In this document: in pieces, positions 42,490-49,925 of the stretch
Layout: each line of letters starts with the position of its first letter
Position numbering within the stretch: position 1 is the first letter of the stretch
Assembly (NCBI RefSeq): GCF_002018875.1
Contig: NZ_MVOL01000014.1
Location: 1 to 64,000 of the forward strand
Length of the DNA stretch: 64,000 bases
Reading direction: 5' to 3'
Origin: Pseudomonas sp. MF4836
Lineage (GTDB): Bacteria; Pseudomonadota; Gammaproteobacteria; Pseudomonadales; Pseudomonadaceae
Made by a program: the position numbers and the translations under genes
Notes under the pieces: model-generated
The model's input: the letters and a program-made list of their open reading frames with translations, nothing else
Database searches by the model: none
Told to the model about the DNA's origin: nothing

Positions 42490-43212
42490 CTATAGCCCCT
42501 TGGCTTTTGCGGACTGGCCTTCGGTGACATCGACAGTAAATAGATCACGCCCGCCGTAATCATTGATACTGCCAAAATCCAAGCGATGTTTGCTGCCTAT
42601 TACTTTATTCATAGGCAGAGTGACGATTTCACCTGGGGAGAGCATGCGCGCGTCAGTTACTTTGTTTTCCTTCACGCCGAAAAGCACCAGATCGACCAAG
42701 GTAGTGTAATAAGGTGTCGGATTCTTTATTTGCAGTTGTTGCCCATCAGACGTATTCAGCAGTCGCCATTCCAGTTGTTCGGGTGCTGCGCCGGCTGTGC
42801 CGGACAAACCCTTTGGCCGATAAAACACCTTGATCCGCTGACGCACCGCAAGTTGCAGGGTGTTTTCCTCTCCTGCCGACTGGGGTATTTCCTGAATACT
42901 TAGCCAGAACACCGACTCTCTATCGCTGGGCAAGCTGGATCCGGAGAACAGTACACGTAATAGTTGTTGTTGCTTGGCACCTACGCGGACCAGAGGTGGA
43001 GTGATTGCAAATGGCAGATCAGCCTCCCCTTCACTTTCAATCCAGGATTGAACAACGATATCCTTGCCGTCATTACGTACGACGAGGGTTTCCTCTTTTT
43101 TTCCTTCAGCAAAAACCAGCCGAGTTCCACTTAGGGATATTGCAGCATGAGCGCCGAAACTGAATGTAATCAGCGCCAGACTCATGGCTTTTATGAAAAA
43201 CTTAGGCGACAT
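42490..43212 (-). CDS. Periplasmic pilus assembly chaperone
   Basis: 240 residues. Signal peptide ends near FSFGAHA-AISLSG. PapD-like two-domain Ig fold with RLVFAEGKKEETLVVRNDGKD and the chaperone signature FWLSIQEIPQ, then LAVRQRIKVFYRP, which holds the conserved Lys/Arg that anchors the pilin C terminus. It donates a strand to the pilin at 43268-43819. Start at 43212 (MSPKFFIKAM); 18 upstream codons are open but unlikely. Confidence 0.92.
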   Translation of the reverse strand: MSPKFFIKAMSLALITFSFGAHAAISLSGTRLVFAEGKKEETLVVRNDGKDIVVQSWIESEGEADLPFAITPPLVRVGAKQQQLLRVLFSGSSLPSDRESVFWLSIQEIPQSAGEENTLQLAVRQRIKVFYRPKGLSGTAGAAPEQLEWRLLNTSDGQQLQIKNPTPYYTTLVDLVLFGVKENKVTDARMLSPGEIVTLPMNKVIGSKHRLDFGSINDYGGRDLFTVDVTEGQSAKAKGL

Positions 43213-43267
43213 GAAAAACACTCTAAAAGTGTGAGAGGCGCAAGCGCCTCTCACAACGAGAAACAAC

Positions 43268-43819
43268 TTATTCGTATTTCAGAACAAACGGCATGCTGGC
43301 GTTGGCTGTACCCGGCTTGACCGCTGCAGCGTCACCCGTCATGACGTAAGTGGCCCGAACCTGAAGGTTGGTAGTGCCGTTAACGCTAGTGCCCGTATAG
43401 CTGTCGGTTTTCAGGTCCATTGCGGCACCTGCGGCGTCAACCAGGACAATACCTACACCTTTGGCGCCACCGGTTGCGTTATCAATGTGCAACACGTTAG
43501 TGCCCTGAAGCTGAGAAGGCAGTGGGTCAAAGCTCAGTGCAACTTTAGTGTGCGCTTTATCGCACTTCACCGAAATATTGACTTGGCCAGTGCTGGAGAT
43601 AGCTCCCGGTGCAGCTGCAGTGCCGAGGGTCGAGGCCTGGACGTTACCCAGCGGGACGTTAATATCACTGGTGCCTTGCCCTTGAACACTGCAACTATCC
43701 TGTTTGATAGCGCCGGTGAAGTTGATGTTACCGCCGCCGCCTTCACTAAGAGCAGCGTTCGCTGCCATAGGCACAGCCAAAACAGAAGACAGAAGGCTTA
43801 AAGCAAAAAATCTTTTCAT
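43268..43819 (-). CDS. Major fimbrial subunit
   Basis: 183 residues. Signal peptide MKRFFALSLLSSVLAVPMAANA. The mature protein starts ALSEGGGGNINFTGAIKQDSC, with the expected donor strand, and has the two Cys (KQDSCSVQG and SVKCDKAH) and penultimate Tyr (LKYE) of chaperone-usher pilins. First gene of a three-gene pilus operon. The 860 bp upstream lacks genes and should contain the promoter. The gene is slightly AT-richer than neighbours. Confidence 0.93.
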   Translation of the reverse strand: MKRFFALSLLSSVLAVPMAANAALSEGGGGNINFTGAIKQDSCSVQGQGTSDINVPLGNVQASTLGTAAAPGAISSTGQVNISVKCDKAHTKVALSFDPLPSQLQGTNVLHIDNATGGAKGVGIVLVDAAGAAMDLKTDSYTGTSVNGTTNLQVRATYVMTGDAAAVKPGTANASMPFVLKYE

Positions 43820-44679
43820 AGTGACACCGAGTTTTAATAGTTGATGGATGCAGCAGTAGTCATTTAACCAATTAAACCGACAAAGATTAATGAGACCAGT
43901 CCTATTTGCACTAAGCGGCTCTCATACCAATTACGTCATTACCCTTCAAGCATACCGCCCAAGGCCAAACCCCAAGTAGATTGCGAAGATGTAATCCGAC
44001 CTCTATACAACAGCGAGCACCACTATTGGTTCGTCATACGGGCATGACGCATAAGCTTCTATTCTTTAGCGCTTGTCGTTAGTTGCCATCATGAGGGGGC
44101 ATAGTTCAGTCCTTCACTTTGCCAACAGTCATGCGCTAACAGACACCTCCTTTACGATCAAAAAAGGATAACTCGCCGACTATCATGGATAGCCGCCCCT
44201 ATTCCGAAATTAATTTGCAGACCGTTGATTGTTTCTTTGGTGGCCTGACAAAGCGCTGTATAAAACTACCAGGCGGATAGATGCACCCTCTGTAACTCCC
44301 TGCCACACCAAGGAGCGGTGAGTTGCAAAATTTAAGTGCCCGCCACAGGCCCACATGAGATGAAGGACCTCATTTCTTTATGATTGCCATGGGCATTGGA
44401 TAGGTCTGCGGATGATACTCAACGGGTCCGTCATTCGACTTGGGACACGTACTAAAGCGTTCGACCCGTAACTTCCTATTACAACTTCCCTGATGAGCCG
44501 ACAGGATTGAACGAGAGTTTTCGTCAGGAAGTGATACGTGCTGATGAGCTTGACTGTCGATGCTGCATGATCACAGGCGTCTTATACCGAAGTGATCAAG
44601 GCCCGAAACCGTTGACCGAAGAGCCTTAGTCCCCTCCCCGTAACTGGAGGCGCTCTGAAACGAACTCAGGCAAGGCATG
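43820..44679. other. 860 bp non-coding region between pilus operon and rcsB-like gene
   Basis: No open frame of 60 codons or more occurs on either strand, rare for this GC-rich window. The sequence is AT-richer than its surroundings and contains no obvious IS end. It contains the ATAGGACTGGTCT motif near the pilin gene. I see no convincing gene remnants. It may hold the pilus promoter with regulatory sites, a small RNA, or decayed DNA. Confidence 0.6.
43893..43905 (-). promoter_or_regulatory. Repeated motif ATAGGACTGGTCT, copy 1
   Basis: A 13-base sequence identical to 53488-53500, here about 75 bp upstream of the pilin start and in the same orientation relative to its gene. Sequence next to it (ATTAATC versus ATTTAGATC) is also similar. 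Candidate shared regulator site. Confidence 0.35.
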
Positions 44680-45330
44680 TCACACAATCAAGCGCATCGT
44701 GATACAGAAGCTCAACAACTCATGATCCGTAGTGACCTGTAACTTGCGCATCGCCGAGATCTTCTGGGCACTGATGGTCTTTTTGCTGCGATTGAGCAGA
44801 TGGGCGATCTCATTGACACTCATGCCCGCGGCGAACTGGCGCAGTACTTCGAACTCGCGAACCGAAAGGCTGGAAATCCGGTCTTCGACGGGCTCCGTGC
44901 ACTCGACCACGCTGGGTAGGGAATGAAACAGTGGTCTGCGGTAGGACTGGCCTCTGGCCAACGTATTGAGCGCTACCAGAATCTCCTTCAGGTCGCTGCT
45001 CTTGGGTACGATCCCGGCAACTCCGACATCATAGAGCCGCGACAGAATCAGGTTGTTGGAAACCATGGTCAGAATCAGTACCTGGATGTCCGGAAAGTGC
45101 CGGATCAGGTACTCAATCAACTTGATACCGTCGCCATAGGCCTCATCCCCCGGCATGTTGTAATCGGTAATGATCACATCTGGCTTGAGTTGCTGCAGTT
45201 TTTCCACCAACTCCGTTGAGTTCTGCACCTGGGCCACGACTTCATAGCGATTGTCGCGTTCGATGTACTCACTGACCCCCATCAACACCACCGGATGGTC
45301 ATCAGCTAAAACTATCTTGATTTTTTTCAT
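44680..45330 (-). CDS. RcsB/RocA1-like response regulator
   Basis: 216 residues. Receiver domain (1-125) with phospho-acceptor Asp56 in TDYNMPGDEAYGDGIKLI. The NarL/LuxR helix-turn-helix (about 150-210) contains LSVREFEVLRQFAAGMSVNEIA and LNRSKKTISAQKISAMRKL, close to RcsB. It would activate the pilus genes after phosphorylation by the RcsC-like kinase 57 bp upstream. RcsB of PAPI-1 and RocA1 of P. aeruginosa are the nearest described functional equivalents I know of; direct equivalence is inference. Confidence 0.9.
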   Translation of the reverse strand: MKKIKIVLADDHPVVLMGVSEYIERDNRYEVVAQVQNSTELVEKLQQLKPDVIITDYNMPGDEAYGDGIKLIEYLIRHFPDIQVLILTMVSNNLILSRLYDVGVAGIVPKSSDLKEILVALNTLARGQSYRRPLFHSLPSVVECTEPVEDRISSLSVREFEVLRQFAAGMSVNEIAHLLNRSKKTISAQKISAMRKLQVTTDHELLSFCITMRLIV

Positions 45331-45387
45331 GAAGTCATTCGTCCAAAGATTAAGTTCGTCAGATCACGACCTGCACCCGCCGCGCTC

Positions 45388-48300
45388 TCACACGGCTGCA
45401 ACAGCACGATCTATGCGTGCGAACAGCAGTTCGCTCCTGCGTGCCAGCGGTTGATCAAGCGTCTTGATTTCCAGTGCCTGCTCCACGGCTCCCCAGGCGT
45501 CAGCCAGGGCCTGGGCCTGCACCACTGCCAGGGCGCCACGAATGCAATGCAGGCTGCTGCGTAATTGACTGGCGTCCTGTGCGGCCAGGGCGTCGCGTGC
45601 GCGCACCATGTCCTCGCGCATGGTGCTGATGAACAGCGCACGCATTTTCGTTGAGACCTGGATCTGATCGGGCGCTTCGACCAGTTCGGCGTCAGCCATT
45701 GAGCCAGGTGCCAGCGAAGCCGCCGCGACGAGGTTGTATTGCACGTTGCAGACTCTCATCAAACCGTCCCAGAGCCCCTGCAGGGTCAGGGGCTTGACCA
45801 TCCAGGCATTCATCCCGACCTGCAGGCAGCGCTCGCCCTCCTCGCGCATGGCATTGGCCGTTACACCAATGATGGGAAACTGCTTGTCCAACTGACGCAA
45901 CGCGATGGCCAGCTCATAACCATTCATGAGCGGCATGTTCACGTCGGTCAACACCGCGTCGAATGCACCCGGCAACCAGAGATGCAGGGCTTCCTGTCCA
46001 TCCGCAGCCAGCACCACGCGACAGCCGAGCTCCTCGAGCTGCTCCTTGATGATGGCTTGATTGATCGGATTGTCTTCGGCCACCAGCACCCGTAACGGCA
46101 ACTTGCCGCGCTCGACAGGCCCTCTGTTCGCAGGCGCTACGCCGGCACCGGTTTGCGCCTCGGCCACTGCCCGAGCGATGTCCCTGATTGCATATATCCG
46201 GGCCGGCCATCGCCCCTGTTCCGGCTCGACCGCATCTCGCGCCTGGCTGCTGGCGATCACCCTGGGGCCACCCCAACAACAGTCATTACCCGGTGGGCCC
46301 AGCAGGTCGACCAATACCGCCCCAGGCAACGGCTCGGCCACCAGGCTTGGCGCTATCAGCGCGTTGGCGCCCCAGTGTTTCAGCCATTCGCAGACGTTGT
46401 CCGCCAGTTCCTTGATCGGCGCCCGGACGTACACCGGTCTTGCTCGCAGCAGTGGCACCCCGTGATCGATCTCGCTGCCTGGCAACACCGCCAACTCGAC
46501 GAAAAAATTGAAACTGCTGCCCAACCCTGGCTCGCTGACCATGTGAATCTGCCCGTTCATCAATTGACTCAGACGCCAGCAGATCGACAGGCCCAGACCC
46601 GCCCCGCCGTCGGTACTGCCCTGGCGTACCTGATAGAACGGTTCAAACAGCAGCACCTGCTGAGCCTGGGAAATGCCCACCCCGGTATCAGTGATCTGCC
46701 ATTGCAGGCTGACCTTGCCTGCCTCGCGCCCCAGCACCTTGAGACGCAGCACTACCCGCCCGAAATCGGTGAATTTGATGGCATTGGTCACCAGGTTGCC
46801 AAGCACCTGCCGGATCCGCGCATGATCGCCCTCCAGGTGCTCCGGCACCTGGACATCGATGCAGGCGTACATCTGCAGCCCTTTGGCATTCGCCGCCGCC
46901 GCGCAGGCTTCCAGTACCTCCTCGACCATGTCCAACGGGCAAAACCGGCCCAGCTCCAACGGCATCTGCGCCGACTCGATCTTCGACACGTCGAGGACGT
47001 CACTGATCAACTGCAGCAAGGTTGAAGACGAGCACTGGATGGTCTTCAGGTAATCCTGCTGGCGCGGATCAAGGGCGGTCCGCTCCAGCAATTCAAGGGT
47101 GCCGAGCACGCCATACAACGGGGTGCGAATCTCGTGGCTCATGGTTGCCAGGAAGATCGTCCTGGCCCGGCTGGCCTCCTCGGCCAGGCGCTTGGCCAGG
47201 GTCAGGGCGGCGGCACTTTGCTCGTGATGGCTGATATCGCTGAAGGCACATATCCGTACCTGCTGATCCTGATAGCGGGCCGTACTGAAGCGCAGGTGCA
47301 AATAACGCCCATCGACCTTGAAGCAGGACTCGCCAATGTCACCGTCTCCAAGCTCATCCAGCACCTGCAGCAGCCACTGGGAGGTGCCCAGCGCCAGGTG
47401 GTTTTCCAACAGCAAACGGTTATCACGCTTGCGTATCACACTCAGTCCGATCGGTGCCGTGTCGATCACCGCGTGATTGAACAGTGTGCTCTCGATCTCT
47501 CGGGCATGAGCGCGCTGCAGGGGCCGGCGGACCTTCAACTGGTACCAACGATTGACCAGCCAGGCCAGGGCCAGGCTGCCAGCGATCAGGCCAAGCAGCC
47601 CCAACAGTTGCCACCGGGCGTCATGCACAAAGCGTTGGTAGCTGATGTCATACACCGCGGTCCAATGCTCGCCCTGGGTCATGGCCAGTTTTATGTGCAG
47701 GCCGCGGCTGGAAAAACTCAAGCCTTCGGGCAATGGTCGGACATCCGTTTGCGGACCCAGCAGCACCCTGCCGTCGGGTCGCGTCAAGCTCAGACCATCG
47801 AAAAAGGCCGCCTCCCGGCTAAGGGCAAAACCACTGACTTGAGTCAGCGCGGGTTGCGCCACTACCAGCACTTCACGACCCCGTGCCTCCAACGGCAGCA
47901 GCTTGTACGGCATATCGATACTGATATAAGCCTGTAGTTGCCGAGCTGCGTTATCCGGCGCTTGCATACCGCTCCAGTGCACACCATCGCGTAGCTTCGG
48001 AGCACTGGCCTGCTGCAGCAAAAGGCGCAGTTCAGCGCTGGCCTTCTGGTAACTGGCAGGGTCGAGGACCGAACCATCGGCGCGCCTCTCACCCAGCGCG
48101 GGAATGCCCAGGGTGAATTCATCTCCCGGGGTAAGGACAAATACCTGGGGCGGCGAATAAGGCGAGCCGGACCAGAACGCGCCGTAGTCGTTGGCCAGGT
48201 GCATACCCAATACGAACGGCGCCTGATCGGGCATCGCCTGATTAGCGTGCGCCGGCACCATGACGCTGAAAGGCAGTGAGAACGAAACCTCCCGGCCTTC

Positions 48301-48606
48301 GTAGATCACCTGCTGCGGCGTTTGAAACAGTTCGGTAATGCGCAGCGGCGTCAGGTTCTGCTCCAGCAACTCCTGAGGGGCGGTCACTTTTCTCGCCAGG
48401 CGCTGTAAAAACGCCTGGTTCTCACCCACTTGCGCCATCAGCAGTTCGAAATGGCGGGTGGCCCTGTGCACCTGCTCGTCCAACAAGCGCTCCACTGCCC
48501 AGTAGCAGACTCCCGAGAGCGACAGGACGACTCCTAGGGTGAAGGAGGCCCGGCGCATTCCGGAGTTTGAGGCAACAGTGCCTGGTGAGACGTTATCGGA
48601 AGTCAT
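45388..48606 (-). CDS. RcsC-like hybrid sensor kinase with receiver and Hpt domains
   Basis: 1072 residues. Membrane helices at about 22-42 and 332-352 enclose a 290-residue periplasmic sensor domain. A PAS-like domain (about 375-465) leads to HisKA with His491 (FLATMSHEIRTP), then HATPase_c (NAIKF, GVGIS, GGAGLGLSI), a receiver with Asp888 (LTDVNMPLMNGYEL) and a C-terminal Hpt with His1020 (HCIRGALAVVQ). The full phosphorelay is present. The output is probably the RcsB-like regulator encoded next. GGAAC precedes the ATG. Confidence 0.93.
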   Translation of the reverse strand: MTSDNVSPGTVASNSGMRRASFTLGVVLSLSGVCYWAVERLLDEQVHRATRHFELLMAQVGENQAFLQRLARKVTAPQELLEQNLTPLRITELFQTPQQVIYEGREVSFSLPFSVMVPAHANQAMPDQAPFVLGMHLANDYGAFWSGSPYSPPQVFVLTPGDEFTLGIPALGERRADGSVLDPASYQKASAELRLLLQQASAPKLRDGVHWSGMQAPDNAARQLQAYISIDMPYKLLPLEARGREVLVVAQPALTQVSGFALSREAAFFDGLSLTRPDGRVLLGPQTDVRPLPEGLSFSSRGLHIKLAMTQGEHWTAVYDISYQRFVHDARWQLLGLLGLIAGSLALAWLVNRWYQLKVRRPLQRAHAREIESTLFNHAVIDTAPIGLSVIRKRDNRLLLENHLALGTSQWLLQVLDELGDGDIGESCFKVDGRYLHLRFSTARYQDQQVRICAFSDISHHEQSAAALTLAKRLAEEASRARTIFLATMSHEIRTPLYGVLGTLELLERTALDPRQQDYLKTIQCSSSTLLQLISDVLDVSKIESAQMPLELGRFCPLDMVEEVLEACAAAANAKGLQMYACIDVQVPEHLEGDHARIRQVLGNLVTNAIKFTDFGRVVLRLKVLGREAGKVSLQWQITDTGVGISQAQQVLLFEPFYQVRQGSTDGGAGLGLSICWRLSQLMNGQIHMVSEPGLGSSFNFFVELAVLPGSEIDHGVPLLRARPVYVRAPIKELADNVCEWLKHWGANALIAPSLVAEPLPGAVLVDLLGPPGNDCCWGGPRVIASSQARDAVEPEQGRWPARIYAIRDIARAVAEAQTGAGVAPANRGPVERGKLPLRVLVAEDNPINQAIIKEQLEELGCRVVLAADGQEALHLWLPGAFDAVLTDVNMPLMNGYELAIALRQLDKQFPIIGVTANAMREEGERCLQVGMNAWMVKPLTLQGLWDGLMRVCNVQYNLVAAASLAPGSMADAELVEAPDQIQVSTKMRALFISTMREDMVRARDALAAQDASQLRSSLHCIRGALAVVQAQALADAWGAVEQALEIKTLDQPLARRSELLFARIDRAVAAV

Positions 48607-48734
48607 GGTGGGTTCCAGAATGGAAAGGAAGAGCGGTCGACTGACACCCTGTTCGGCAACCCTTTGCAGTACAAAAGGTCATCTGGAGCACTCCCCGCGA
48701 ACAAGGCAGCGCACGCTCTGCGTCAGGGTGGTAA

Positions 48735-49925
48735 TCAATGGCTCGCCGGAGGTCCGTCCTCACTCAACAAGGTGTTGAATTGATCGGATGACACGGCCTG
48801 GGAAATCAGGAACCCCTGCACGGCGTCGCATTTGAGCTGGCGCAGCAGCACCAGCTCATCCTGGCTTTCGACGCCCTCAGCCACGACCTCCAGGCCCAGT
48901 TGCTGGCCCAGAGCGACGATGCTGGCAATCGCCAGGGCCAGGCTCTTGTTCTCGACACAGCCCTGCACCAGCGCCCGGTCGATTTTCAGTTCGGTAAAAG
49001 GGGTCGAGACCAAATTGAAATAGGAGCTGTAGCCTTGGCCGAAATCGTCCTGGGCCAGGCCGAAGCCCTTCATCCTCAGGCGGCAGGCGCCCGCATAGAA
49101 CTTGCTGATGTTGTCGGTGGTGGAGCACTCCATCAGCTCGAAACCGATCATGCCCGGCACGCCGTCGTGCTCGATCACCAGGTCGAACAGGCGGTCAGCC
49201 AGGTTGTCGCTGTCTAGCAGATGAGTAGGCAGATTGATCGAGACCGGAATGTCATAGCCCTGCTTGCGCCAACGGGATTGGGCCAGAATCGTCTGTTTGA
49301 CGAACAGCATCAGCAATGGCTCTTCCAGGCCAAAGCGCACCACTGCCGGTAGAAAGTCTGCCGGCATCAGCAAGCCATGCTGCGGATGAGGCCAGCGGGC
49401 CAATGCCTCGGCCGAGATGATGCGGCCATTGGCCAAGGACTTTTTCGGTTGAAACCAGGCCTGCAATACTTCGGCAGCCAATGCCTCTTGCAGCATCTCC
49501 CGGCTGAAGACCGGCAGGCTGATATCCAGGGTGCGGCTGGCCCCGAGCCAGGTGTCGAGTTCCTTCATCAATTTATGAACCGAGCCGGACAGCACCGGTT
49601 TCGATAACTGGCCTATCACCTTGAGGCCCAGGCTTTGGGCGACCAGGCTGGCGCTGATAATCATGCGTTGGGAAGCCGAGCTCATGATTGCCAATGCCGG
49701 CTTCAACGTCCTGGAAGCCAGTTGCTGAATGAATTGCACGCCGTCCATGCCGGGCATCACCAGGTCGGTCAAGACCAGGTCAAAATCAACCTCATCCAGG
49801 CGTTTCAGCGCGCTCTGTCCATCGCAAGCGGCTTCAACTCGTACATCGCCGAATTCCTTGAACAGGTTCAGCAGGTACTCGTACTGGAAAGGGTGGTCCT
49901 CCACGATCAGGACGTTATAAAGCAC
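48735..49925 (-). CDS. REC-EAL response regulator, PvrR/RocR-like c-di-GMP phosphodiesterase
   Basis: 396 residues. Receiver with Asp54 in LVLTDLVMPGMDGVQ. The EAL domain (about 150-390) keeps SAEALARW, the metal-binding Asp pair in AQDDFGQGYSSY, Lys in TELKIDRALV and the Glu in VAEGVESQ, so phosphodiesterase activity is expected. GTG 49925 with GGAGT seven bases upstream gives MLYNVLIVEDHP; it overlaps the kinase upstream by 11 bases. It would antagonise fimbrial expression or attachment by lowering c-di-GMP. Confidence 0.93.
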   Translation of the reverse strand: MLYNVLIVEDHPFQYEYLLNLFKEFGDVRVEAACDGQSALKRLDEVDFDLVLTDLVMPGMDGVQFIQQLASRTLKPALAIMSSASQRMIISASLVAQSLGLKVIGQLSKPVLSGSVHKLMKELDTWLGASRTLDISLPVFSREMLQEALAAEVLQAWFQPKKSLANGRIISAEALARWPHPQHGLLMPADFLPAVVRFGLEEPLLMLFVKQTILAQSRWRKQGYDIPVSINLPTHLLDSDNLADRLFDLVIEHDGVPGMIGFELMECSTTDNISKFYAGACRLRMKGFGLAQDDFGQGYSSYFNLVSTPFTELKIDRALVQGCVENKSLALAIASIVALGQQLGLEVVAEGVESQDELVLLRQLKCDAVQGFLISQAVSSDQFNTLLSEDGPPASH

